A stretch of 64,000 bases of DNA, from the NCBI GenBank assembly GCA_051162045.1, contig JBISDI010000020.1, one strand, 5' to 3'. This document shows, piece by piece, positions 24,803 to 31,971 of the stretch. The first letter of the stretch is position 1. Each line of letters opens with the position of its first letter. Source of the stretch: Anaerozeibacter quisquiliarum (GTDB lineage Bacteria; Bacillota; Clostridia; Christensenellales; Aristaeellaceae). A program made the translations under genes and the position numbers. The notes beneath the pieces were generated by a model. That model saw only the letters and a list, made by a program, of their open reading frames with translations, was not told the origin of the DNA and searched no databases.

Positions 24803-26138
24803 GTACCAGGCCTACGCGACCGACTTCATCCTGACGCACCCTGTTGCCGCAATTCTCTTGGATTGTGGCCTTGGCAAGAGCGTAATCACACTGACGGCGA
24901 TTCATGAGCTTTGCCTGAACCGCTTCGAGATCAGCCGGGTGCTGGTGATCGCACCCCTGCGAGTGGCGCGAGACACGTGGCCAGATGAGATTCGGAAATG
25001 GGATCACCTGCGGGGCCTGACCTACTCGGTCGCGGTGGGCACGGAAGCCGAACGCAAAGCGGCGCTACGGCAGCAGGCCAGCGTGTACATCATCAACCGG
25101 GAGAACGTCCAGTGGCTGATCGAGAGCAGTGGCCTGCCGTTCGACTACGAGATGATTGTCATCGACGAACTGTCCTCCTTCAAGTCCTATCAGGCGAAGC
25201 GGTTCCGGAGCCTCTTGAAGGCGCGCCCCCACGTCATGCGGATTGTGGGCCTGACGGGCACCCCCTCCAGCAACGGCTTGATGGACCTGTGGGCGGAATT
25301 CCGGCTGCTGGACATGGGCAAGCGCCTGGGCCGCTTCATCACCCACTACCGGGACGAGTTCTTCCTGCCCGACAAGCGCAGTGCTCAGCAGATCTTCTCC
25401 TACAGACCCAAACCCGGCGCGGAGCAGGAGATCTACCGCCGGATCGCCGACATCACCATCAGCATGAAGAGCACCGACTACTTGAAGATGCCCGAGTGCG
25501 TGATGAACAAGGTGACGGTGACACTCTCTGACCCGGAGCATGAGGTATACACGCAGATGAAAAATGACCTCGTGGTCTCGCTGAACGGCGAGGAGATCGA
25601 CGCGGTGAACGCGGCCGCCCTCTCCGGCAAGCTCTGCCAGATGGCGAACGGCGCGGTGTACGGTGATGAGAAGCGCGTCGTCCACATCCACAACCGGAAG
25701 CTGGACGCGCTGGAGGATCTCATCGAAGCGGCGAACGGCAAGCCGGTGCTGGTGGCCTACTGGTTCAAGCACGATCTGGCCCGGATCCAGGAGCGGTTTC
25801 ATGTACGGGAGATCCGAACGAGCAAGGATATCGCGGACTGGAATGCCGGCGCAATGCAAGTCGGCCTGATCCACCCAGCATCTGCCGGACATGGTTTGAA
25901 TTTGCAGGCGGGCGGCTCCACGCTCATCTGGTTCGGGCTAACCTGGAGCCTGGAACTATATCAACAGACCAACGCCCGGCTCTGGCGGCAGGGGCAGCGG
26001 GCCGAGGCCGTGGTCATCCACCACATCATCACGAGGGGCACGATTGACGAGCAGATCATGGCTGCTCTGAAACAAAAAGACAAGACCCAAGCCGCGCTGA
26101 TTGACGCGGTGAAGGCGAATTTGGAGGGGTACCAATGA
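24783..26138 (+). CDS. SNF2-family DEAD/H-box helicase
   Basis: 451 residues. Motif I LDCGLGKSVITL, Ia VLVIAPLRVARDTW, II IVIDELSSFK, III GLTGTPSSNGL, then the second RecA fold with AYWFKHDLARI, HPASAGHGLNLQAGG, and motif VI QTNARLWRQGQ. ATP-driven DNA translocase acting in phage replication or recombination with the VRR-NUC nuclease. ATG at 24783 after GGAGGTG. Confidence 0.93.
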   Translation: MKYKPHEYQAYATDFILTHPVAAILLDCGLGKSVITLTAIHELCLNRFEISRVLVIAPLRVARDTWPDEIRKWDHLRGLTYSVAVGTEAERKAALRQQASVYIINRENVQWLIESSGLPFDYEMIVIDELSSFKSYQAKRFRSLLKARPHVMRIVGLTGTPSSNGLMDLWAEFRLLDMGKRLGRFITHYRDEFFLPDKRSAQQIFSYRPKPGAEQEIYRRIADITISMKSTDYLKMPECVMNKVTVTLSDPEHEVYTQMKNDLVVSLNGEEIDAVNAAALSGKLCQMANGAVYGDEKRVVHIHNRKLDALEDLIEAANGKPVLVAYWFKHDLARIQERFHVREIRTSKDIADWNAGAMQVGLIHPASAGHGLNLQAGGSTLIWFGLTWSLELYQQTNARLWRQGQRAEAVVIHHIITRGTIDEQIMAALKQKDKTQAALIDAVKANLEGYQ

Positions 26139-26377
26139 CTGAAATCCCCAGCGACAACTGGTTGAGCCTGGCGGAAGCTATCATCGTGCAGGCGACCAAG
26201 GATTACAGAACCGCACTTCGGAGCCTGCACTTTTACCCGGAGAGCACCAAACAACTCTGCCAGAAGCGTGAACTGGAAGCGTTCTTTCGATCGAGCTGGT
26301 TCCAGACATTATGCGACCTGGACGGCAAGCAACTGATCTGGATGCTAAAAAACGAAGTCAGGGGGAAACACAAATGA
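26135..26377 (+). CDS. Small hypothetical phage protein
   Basis: 80 residues, mostly helical: LAEAIIVQATKDYRTALRSL, then KRELEAFFRSSWFQTL and KQLIWMLKNEV. Not recognised beyond frequent occurrence of such small proteins between the helicase and DUF1492 genes in Firmicutes phages. ATGA overlap with the helicase stop, and its own stop overlaps the DUF1492 start, so it is translated as part of the operon. Confidence 0.7.
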   Translation: MTEIPSDNWLSLAEAIIVQATKDYRTALRSLHFYPESTKQLCQKRELEAFFRSSWFQTLCDLDGKQLIWMLKNEVRGKHK

Positions 26378-26787
26378 CCGCGAAAGAATACCTTAACCAA
26401 ACGTTTCGGCTCGACCAGCGCATCAACAGCAAGCTTGAGCGCGTGGAAGTCCTGCGCGCGCTGGCGCAGAAGGTCACCGCCTCGTATGAGAGCGAGCCTG
26501 TCTCGCACTCGCGCTGCGCCACCTCGATGGAGAACACGATCCATCGGCTCATGGAAGCGGAGGATGAACTGAGCCGGGCAATTGATCTGCTGCTCGAAGT
26601 GGGCACCATCATTCAGAAGGTGCACAACCCGGAATATCAGCTTCTGCTGGAACTGCGGTATCTATGCTTCAAAAGCTGGAGCGAAATCGCTGTTCGGATG
26701 GACCTGGAAGAGCGGTATGTGTACAAAGTGCATGGCCGGGCCCTCCAGGAGGTAGAAAAAATTCTGGCTTCGGAACAAAAGACCTGA
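26374..26787 (+). CDS. DUF1492 / sigma-like late regulator
   Basis: 137 residues. N-terminal long helix LDQRINSKLERVEVLRALAQ, middle ENTIHRLMEAEDELSRAIDL, and a C-terminal region-4-like HTH YLCFKSWSEIAVRMDLEERY with VYKVHGRALQEVEKIL. In Firmicutes phages such proteins end the early operon and are thought to activate late genes. Directly after the stop, TTAGAC-16-TATAGT (26798-26825) is a possible promoter, followed by a terminator. Confidence 0.8.
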   Translation: MTAKEYLNQTFRLDQRINSKLERVEVLRALAQKVTASYESEPVSHSRCATSMENTIHRLMEAEDELSRAIDLLLEVGTIIQKVHNPEYQLLLELRYLCFKSWSEIAVRMDLEERYVYKVHGRALQEVEKILASEQKT

Positions 26788-26851
26788 AAAGACAGTATTA
26801 GACAGCCCCCAGGGTGTGATATAGTCAGACTAGCAAAGTAGATCCGACAAG

Positions 26852-26880
26852 CCTTCGCTGATGCACCGCGAGGGTTTTTT
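26852..26880 (+). terminator. Terminator of the early operon
   Basis: CCTTCGC-tgatgcacc-GCGAGGG followed by TTTTTT (26852-26880); one mismatch in the stem. Confidence 0.78.
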
Positions 26881-26919
26881 CTTTGAAAAGAAGGATAATG
26901 ACCAACCTTCATGATTTGC

Positions 26920-26949
26920 TTGACTTCCATCGCTTTTAGAGCGTATATG
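26920..26949 (+). promoter_or_regulatory. Promoter of the 27-kb cargo genes
   Basis: TTGACT (26920-26925), 18-bp spacer, TATATG (26944-26949), 30 bp before the ATG at 26979. Confidence 0.6.
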
Positions 26950-26978
26950 ACACTACCCAAAGCGAAGGAGGCATCCCC

Positions 26979-27830
26979 ATGAGAGTAGAAACCGGTCTTA
27001 CAACCCAGCGCAAGCTGCTCGCACAGGCCATCGGTGAATGGCTGCACATGGAACCGCACTATGACGGCGTACCGCGCTGCACCTACAGCATTGGCTCGGT
27101 CAAGGTGGAAAAGGACGCAGCAATCGTCACCGACGATTTGGAAGCCTGGACCGCACTACAGCCATTCTTCCAGAACCATGGCTGGGCGGCGGAGGAACCG
27201 CAGACCGAGCAACCAGCGCCGGAAGCTGATTCAGAAGCTACCGACATCGAAGCCATGGAGATCAGCGAGCCCGCCCCCGGCTTGACGGTTGGGAGCCTTT
27301 CGAACTTGATCCACATGCTGTACAGCAAGCAGTATCTGTTCAACCGCATGACGGAATCCGGAAGCCTTTTCATTTCGAAGAACCTGATCGACAGCCTGAA
27401 GGAGCACATGCCAGAAGACCTGGCCGCCTTCCAACAGCGGCTGGCTGATTCTAAAACCCGCGGCGAACTGGACGGCTTCAGCTATTTGGACGGTAACGTC
27501 ACGCTGCGCTACCCATTCCATGCGGAACAGCCGATGCGCTGGACGACCTACGGCCTGCTAACCGACAAGATTATCAAGGCCGCGCAGTCAGCGACCCGCA
27601 TCACCGCACAGGTCCAGGAACCCGAGAACGAGAAGTACTTCGCGCGGTCATGGCTACTACGGCTGGGCATGGGCGGTGCCGATTTCAAAGAGGAGCGCCG
27701 TATCCTGCTGGGCGGATTGAACGGCCACGCGGCGTTCCCGAACGACGTTGCCGCACAAAAGCACAAAGAGAAATACGCCGCGCTGCGCCGGGACGCCCAC
27801 GCCGCTGACGGGAAGGAGGAGACAGAATGA
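26979..27830 (+). CDS. Amidoligase-system-associated protein with shared C-terminal module
   Basis: 283 residues. Residues 1-65 form a small alpha/beta domain (TTQRKLLAQAIGEWLHMEPH ... YSIGSVKVEKDAAIV). An acidic linker follows, then a helical domain (LSNLIHMLYSKQYLFNRMTE, RYPFHAEQPMRWTTYGLLTD). The C-terminus YFARSWLLRLGMGGADF with LLGGLNGHAAF matches the end of the amidoligase at 30130 (YTFRCWMLRLGFIGDEF ... LPGNAAW). Similar proteins are often labelled virulence-related without a known function. Strong ribosome site AAGGAGG; own promoter upstream. Confidence 0.75.
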   Translation: MRVETGLTTQRKLLAQAIGEWLHMEPHYDGVPRCTYSIGSVKVEKDAAIVTDDLEAWTALQPFFQNHGWAAEEPQTEQPAPEADSEATDIEAMEISEPAPGLTVGSLSNLIHMLYSKQYLFNRMTESGSLFISKNLIDSLKEHMPEDLAAFQQRLADSKTRGELDGFSYLDGNVTLRYPFHAEQPMRWTTYGLLTDKIIKAAQSATRITAQVQEPENEKYFARSWLLRLGMGGADFKEERRILLGGLNGHAAFPNDVAAQKHKEKYAALRRDAHAADGKEETE

Positions 27831-28345
27831 AGGATCTGAATGAACAGCTCCTTGATTTCAAAGCCCGGCAACTGGCCGGAGAGCGCATGTCCTGTCCCCG
27901 CTGCGGGAGCGGCGTGATGAACATCCATGTGACGTGCAATGCGCTCAGCCGCCACGCGGACGTCTACGTCTGCGACGATTGTGGTACCGCAGAAGCGATG
28001 CTGGACCTGATGCAAAACCCGCTACCGCTTAACCAGTGGGCGCTCTTTCATGACGGGCGGCCAATCTCCAACTTCAAGTCGATGCCCGGCCCACTGGTGT
28101 GGGAGCGGCTTCAGAAACAGCAGCTTCCTTACCTGATGGATCTGTACAGGCGTTGGCTGGGCGCGGAAGGCAAAGAAGATTTCGAAGCGTACCGCGCCGA
28201 AGCATACCAGCACTGCCCAGGGTTGACGCACCTGTGGCTCCAGCCCTTCCAGGCGGTGTACCGGGTGTGTGAAGGCCAACTGCTGGTTCGGTTCAGAAAG
28301 AACGAAACCGGTGTCGAAACCGCCTACGACGTGATCCCTCTCTGA
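27827..28345 (+). CDS. Zinc-ribbon protein coupled to the 26979 gene
   Basis: 172 residues. N-terminal zinc ribbon: MSCPRCGSGVMNIHV and YVCDDCGTAEAMLDLM, two CxxC knuckles. The remainder (LPLNQWALFHDGRPIS, LVWERLQKQQLPYLMDLYRR, VCEGQLLVRFRKNETG) is not assigned. ATG overlaps the previous stop (ATGA). Probably works with the preceding protein; role unknown. Confidence 0.72.
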   Translation: MKDLNEQLLDFKARQLAGERMSCPRCGSGVMNIHVTCNALSRHADVYVCDDCGTAEAMLDLMQNPLPLNQWALFHDGRPISNFKSMPGPLVWERLQKQQLPYLMDLYRRWLGAEGKEDFEAYRAEAYQHCPGLTHLWLQPFQAVYRVCEGQLLVRFRKNETGVETAYDVIPL

Positions 28346-28471
28346 CGATTCGCGACGTGACCGCACAGGCGCCCTTGACGCCGGCTGAGCGCTGTTGACT
28401 CGGGTCGTCCCCCCAGCTCCGCCATCGGCGCTCACGTGGCGCGACTGGCGCAAGATTTCAAAGCTCCATGA

Positions 28472-28512
28472 ACGACAGAAGCCGCCCTCGATTTGAGAGC
28501 GGCTTCTGTCGT
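28472..28512. terminator. Perfect 14-bp hairpin
   Basis: ACGACAGAAGCCGC (28472-28485) pairs with GCGGCTTCTGTCGT (28499-28512), loop containing CTCGATTTGAGA. Weak T-run, so possibly bidirectional. Within 28346-28661, otherwise without a gene apart from the promoter at 28593. Confidence 0.75.
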
Positions 28513-28592
28513 TGGACAAACCCCTAAATTAAACAGCTTGGCAGAAGGGTGGATGGAAAGAGGGCGAAAGGTACGGGAAAGAGAAGAGGCAA

Positions 28593-28621
28593 TTGACACC
28601 CAGACCGCCGGGTGATAGTAT
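28593..28621 (+). promoter_or_regulatory. Promoter of the ACT-like gene
   Basis: TTGACA (28593-28598), 17-bp spacer, TAGTAT (28616-28621), ~40 bp before the ATG at 28662. Confidence 0.7.
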
Positions 28622-28661
28622 ATTGCATGTGGATCTATGAATAGAAAGACGGGGATGTTGC

Positions 28662-28916
28662 ATGAACACGGAAACCATCATGGCCATCCGGGCCAGCAAG
28701 CGGCGGGAAGTCGCGGACGCTCTTCAAGGTGTGTTGACTGAATTCGGATGCAACATCAAAATGCGCCTTGGATTGCACCAGGCCGGCGATGTTTGCTCCG
28801 AAGAAGGTCTGATTCTGCTGCAGCTGGTGGACGCGGAGGAAGTCGGCGCGATTAAGGCGCTGGAGGACGCGCTCGCAAAGATTGACGGGCTTCGGTTCAA
28901 GACCATACAGTTCTGA
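28662..28916 (+). CDS. Small ACT-like (TM1266-type) protein
   Basis: 84 residues forming one ferredoxin-like domain: MAIRASKRREVADALQGVLT, a CNIKMRLGLHQ strand, CSEEGLILLQLVD, and a last helix AIKALEDALAKIDGL with RFKTIQF. The spacing resembles the ACT-like putative regulators linked to iron-only hydrogenase genes in anaerobes (TM1266 family). It has its own promoter and terminator and looks like a host-type gene rather than a phage one. Ligand and function unknown. Confidence 0.6.
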   Translation: MNTETIMAIRASKRREVADALQGVLTEFGCNIKMRLGLHQAGDVCSEEGLILLQLVDAEEVGAIKALEDALAKIDGLRFKTIQF

Positions 28917-28978
28917 TTCTCCAGCCACCGGAGGTTTTCGGCGCAAGAAAAGCGCTATTTTCCCTATTCATCAACGCT

Positions 28979-29008
28979 TAAAGCCGCTCGATTTGAGAGC
29001 GGCTTTTG
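28979..29008 (+). terminator. Terminator after the ACT-like gene
   Basis: AAAGCCGCT (28979-28987) pairs with AGCGGCTTT (28996-29004) plus TTGTT. Its loop (CGATTTGAG) nearly repeats that of the hairpin at 28472. Confidence 0.75.
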
Positions 29009-29032
29009 TTGTGCCCTAAACGGCCGGGTGCA

Positions 29033-29470
29033 TCAAGATTTTCGCAGCAGGCTGCGTAGGAGCGCGGGCTTCAAGACCCTCTCGATTTCGGAGGAAAAGC
29101 CCAGCGCCAGGTACGCCCGTAAGATTCCATCATAGTAATCCCGGGTCGGCGGCGCAATGCGCTTCTGGTTCATCAGGTAGATCATACCCTTGATTTCAGA
29201 GCCGCCCGTCATGTGTACCGTGCGCTCCGCCTTGATGTAGTAACTGGGGTAACCTTCGTAGTGGTCCAGCCGCCGTTCATCAGCTGAACTGATCTCCCAG
29301 ACGGCGACCGGCACCTGTGCATCTTTTGCATGGGAGTGCTCTACGGTGGCGTGAAGGTAGAACTCCAACCGGCTTCCCGGCAGGTACCCCATGCCAAGAA
29401 GCCGAGCGTCCGGGCAGCGGTACATCATCTGTTCCTCGATCATGTTGGAGCCATACGCGATGTAATTCAT
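29033..29470 (-). CDS. Gamma-glutamylcyclotransferase (GGCT/AIG2-like) protein
   Basis: 145 residues. Substrate loop YGSNM at 6-10, the family's catalytic acid at Glu72 in LDHYEGYPSYY, and VPVAVWEIS, EIKGMIYLMN strands of the GGCT beta-barrel. Known members release 5-oxoproline from gamma-glutamyl amines or peptides. Last gene of the minus-strand amidoligase operon; pairing of amidoligases with GGCT proteins is an established genomic association, read as making and removing an amide-linked tag. Good ribosome site (GGAGG) upstream. Confidence 0.88.
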   Translation of the reverse strand: MNYIAYGSNMIEEQMMYRCPDARLLGMGYLPGSRLEFYLHATVEHSHAKDAQVPVAVWEISSADERRLDHYEGYPSYYIKAERTVHMTGGSEIKGMIYLMNQKRIAPPTRDYYDGILRAYLALGFSSEIERVLKPALLRSLLRKS

Positions 29471-29552
29471 GGCGTTGTTCCTCCGTATTTAGTGTATCAG
29501 GTTTGAGGTTGATTTGGAAGTGTATTCGCTCTGGATTTGTAAGCTTGCGGGG

Positions 29553-29738
29553 TCAACCGCAGCGGGCGCAGGCGATGATCACCGGGATCATCCTGAGCGG
29601 GTAGCGGAGCGTCAGCAAAATGGCGGCTGTGCGGGCGGCGTCGTGCAGCCCGACGCGCTGCAGCGCCCAGTACCGCTCGGGGTCATCGGTGTGGTCAAAG
29701 ATATTCCAGCAGGTGGTGTTGTCAAAGATGCGCTTCAT
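29553..29738 (-). CDS. Small protein in the amidoligase operon
   Basis: 61 residues, not recognised: RIFDNTTCWNIFDHTDDPER, a helix YWALQRVGLHDAARTAAILL, and a hydrophobic basic end LRYPLRMIPVIIACARCG with CxxC-like cysteines. GGGAGGTACATC before the ATG makes translation likely. It could be a peptide partner or substrate of the amidoligase; inference. Confidence 0.6.
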   Translation of the reverse strand: MKRIFDNTTCWNIFDHTDDPERYWALQRVGLHDAARTAAILLTLRYPLRMIPVIIACARCG

Positions 29739-29769
29739 GATGTACCTCCCTTGATTTCAGAGCCGTGTG

Positions 29770-29994
29770 TCAGCGGCTCCGGATGATGGTCAACTGGTAC
29801 TCGCGGCCGTTCGGCAGGCTGATGACCAGCCCTTTGTCGCGGGTCATCACGCCATCCTCGGAAAAGGTCTGAACCCGTAGGTTCACCCAGCACAGGTCTT
29901 CCGCTGTGCGGTAGTCGCCATCCTGGGCGATCAGTTCCCGCAGGCCGTCCTGCAACACCTCTTCGAAGTCCTGTTCGTTCTCGCGCTCGTACAT
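29770..29994 (-). CDS. Small acidic protein in the amidoligase operon
   Basis: 74 residues: acidic helix ENEQDFEEVLQDGLRELIAQ then strands LCWVNLRVQTFSEDGV, KGLVISLPNGREYQLTII. No domain recognised. Ribosome site AAGGGGG before the ATG at 29994. Lies between the amidoligase and the 61-residue protein in the same orientation. 29995-30129 is mostly untranslated leader. Confidence 0.62.
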   Translation of the reverse strand: MYERENEQDFEEVLQDGLRELIAQDGDYRTAEDLCWVNLRVQTFSEDGVMTRDKGLVISLPNGREYQLTIIRSR

Positions 29995-30129
29995 CTGTGT
30001 GGTCCCCCTTTTTGATTTGGGAGCTCTACTAGCTTCCCGCGACGCGTTTCGCGTTTCGGCCCGGAGCCACCGGGCCTCATCAGGCGGGTGTGCTTGATTT
30101 CAAACCAGCCGGCCTGGAAGCGGGCTGTG

Positions 30130-30996
30130 TCAGCTCGCCTGGCGCCATGCGGCATTGCCCGGCAGGTGCTTGAGCAGGTGTTCGCGGGCGGTCGCGAACT
30201 CGTCGCCGATGAACCCCAGCCGCAGCATCCAGCACCGGAAGGTGTACTTGGGGTTGTCGGTCTCCGGGCGGCGTGGCGAGGCCGAGCTCGATTCCAAAGC
30301 CTGGTGGGAAATCGCCATGCTCAGTTGGATGAAGGATTTGATTTCGCCCGCGTGGAGTGTGCTGTTGAAGGCCCGGAACTCGACGGTGCCCTTTTGGAAC
30401 ACCGAGTGGAGGTTCAAAAGGTGGTACCGGCTGTGGTCGTAGTGCTCGTGGGCATGGCGCTCCCAGTTCCGATCGTCGTACCACACCCGGGCGAGCTCGG
30501 GAAGGGTTTTGGGCTTGAGCCGGTTCAGCCTCGCGAGGAAGCCCGCGTCAACCGGCTGGCACCAGCGTGTGCGGCGTTCCGGCGCGATTTGCAGCGCCTG
30601 GGTCAGCAGGTCCTCCTTGGCGTTGACGATGTTCACCAGATTTCGAAGCGTTTTCGGGGTGTGGCTGCCCAGCCCGATGTGCACGTGGATCCCGCAGCTC
30701 TCGTGTGCTTTGGCGCCGGCCCGGCGCAGCTTGCGCACCAGTTCCTGGACCGTCTCGATGTCTGTCCACCGGCAGATCGGGCTGACCAGCTCGGTGCGCT
30801 CCTCATACGGGCCGGCGATGCTGGCGTCCGAGACCAGCTTCCAAGGCCGGCCTTCCGGGTCGTACACCGCCCAGGTGTCGTAGCTCCCGCCCACGTGGGT
30901 GGGTCGGATGTCAAAGTGCGCGGCGATGACCTCCGCGGCCTTCGCCCGGGTGATGCCATTCATCTCAATCTCGATACCAAAGGTCTGGTCCTTCAT
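30130..30996 (-). CDS. Putative amidoligase (COOH-NH2 ligase, glutamine-synthetase-like)
   Basis: 288 residues, Amidoligase_2 family. Seen: FGIEIEMNGITR (acidic metal site), WKLVSDASIAG, RTELVSPICRW, the His-rich SCGIHVHIGLGSHTP, RYHLLNLHSVF and TVEFRAFNSTLH with the conserved Arg/Glu. The family is predicted to form amide bonds from a carboxylate and an amine using ATP. The C-terminal YTFRCWMLRLGFIGDEF ... NAAW is also found at the end of the 26979 protein. AAAGGAGG upstream of the ATG. Central gene of the five-gene cargo operon; substrate unknown. Confidence 0.9.
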   Translation of the reverse strand: MKDQTFGIEIEMNGITRAKAAEVIAAHFDIRPTHVGGSYDTWAVYDPEGRPWKLVSDASIAGPYEERTELVSPICRWTDIETVQELVRKLRRAGAKAHESCGIHVHIGLGSHTPKTLRNLVNIVNAKEDLLTQALQIAPERRTRWCQPVDAGFLARLNRLKPKTLPELARVWYDDRNWERHAHEHYDHSRYHLLNLHSVFQKGTVEFRAFNSTLHAGEIKSFIQLSMAISHQALESSSASPRRPETDNPKYTFRCWMLRLGFIGDEFATAREHLLKHLPGNAAWRQAS

Positions 30997-31024
30997 AGCG
31001 GCGTCCTCCTTTGTGTGCTCGGGC

Positions 31025-31396
31025 TCAGCGCTTGACCTGGCGGGCGGCGGCCGCGGCTTTGCGGGCCTTGTCGGCGGCGACGTAGGCCCGGCCGTGTGCC
31101 TGCATGGCGGCTTCCAAAAGGTCGGCGTCCTCGTCGTCCGACCCCATGTCGGCCGGGATCTCGTCTGCCAGGAGCTCGGCGGTGTCGGCCGCGACCGCGG
31201 CGTGGAGCGCAGCCTGTTCGGCGGCGGCCCGGTACAGCCGGGCGGCGTTGGTGGCGGCGACCAAGGCGGCTTCGGCCTCGGCGGCTTCGCGGGCGGCCCG
31301 GTCGGCCCGGTCGGCGGCGGCCTCGGCTTGAGCGGCGGCCCGGAGCGCGTCCCGGGTGGCGGTGTGGAAGGCAGCCCTTTCAGCGCAGGTGGTCAT
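31025..31396 (-). CDS. Alanine-rich coiled-coil protein, first gene of the amidoligase operon
   Basis: 123 residues, about 40 percent Ala with regularly spaced Arg/Glu (TRDALRAAAQAEAAADRADR, REAAEAEAALVAATNAARLY, ADKARKAAAAARQ), suggesting one long amphipathic helix with an acidic break DMGSDDEDADL. ATG at 31396 after GAAAGGGG; the longer frame to 31465 lacks support. Could be a scaffold or a modification substrate; no recognised family. Confidence 0.6.
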   Translation of the reverse strand: MTTCAERAAFHTATRDALRAAAQAEAAADRADRAAREAAEAEAALVAATNAARLYRAAAEQAALHAAVAADTAELLADEIPADMGSDDEDADLLEAAMQAHGRAYVAADKARKAAAAARQVKR

Positions 31397-31611
31397 GGGG
31401 TACCCCTTTCGGCCCGGCGGCTTGACCCGCCCGCGGCGGCGGCCCGGTTTGCGGCCGCGACACATTCATCGCTCGGCCCGGCCGGAAACGCAAGATAACA
31501 AACGCCGTCGTTTTTGCGTCGTTTGCGATACGTCGCCCGGCCCACGCGCTATAGAGGAAGCGCGCGCCACCGCCCGCCCAAACCCCGCCCGGCCGCCCGC
31601 CCACACCCACC

Positions 31612-31821
31612 GCCGGCTTTCGCACGCCGCTTCGGAGAAGTCCGACGGGCGTGGTGGACTTTCGGGGTTTGCTTTGCAGAAGTCCCACCGACCCCGTGGA
31701 CTTTCGGGGTTTGCTTCGGAGAAGTCCCACCGGCCCCGTGGACTTTGGCGCTCCGCTTTGGAGAAGTCCCACCCGCCCGGTGGACTTTCGCGCTCCGCTT
31801 CGGTGAAGTGTGCCGGGGAGG
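31612..31821. repeat. Five tandem 42-bp repeats with hairpin potential
   Basis: Units start at 31612, 31654, 31696, 31738 and 31780, exactly 42 bp apart; the middle ones are nearly identical. Each contains GTGGACTTT and, 16-17 bases later, GAAGTCCCAC, so each can fold back on itself. 42 bp is 14 codons, so both strands keep open frames, but no start or codon pattern supports a protein. Located in the 31397-31971 gap between the divergent amidoligase operon and the packaging genes, with a very GC-rich stretch to its left. Confidence 0.85.
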
Positions 31822-31971
31822 GGGGATCGGATCTCTACGAACCTCTCGCCGGAGACCGCGGCCCCCTCTAGTGCGAGTTTTCGCGAAATTCAGGACCCGG
31901 GGTATTCGGCCCCAAAACGAAAAAAGCAGCCGCTCGTGATGGGCGTCTGTTGCGAGTGAAGGAGGCTTTCT

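Noticed and set aside
31612..31821. CRISPR array
   Set aside because: Tandem units abut with no unique spacers; no cas genes nearby.
31514..31939. Plus-strand frame with 14-residue repeats (FGEVPPAPWTFGVC type)
   Set aside because: No ribosome site, no conserved residues across units beyond DNA identity, and open on both strands; treated as a DNA repeat.
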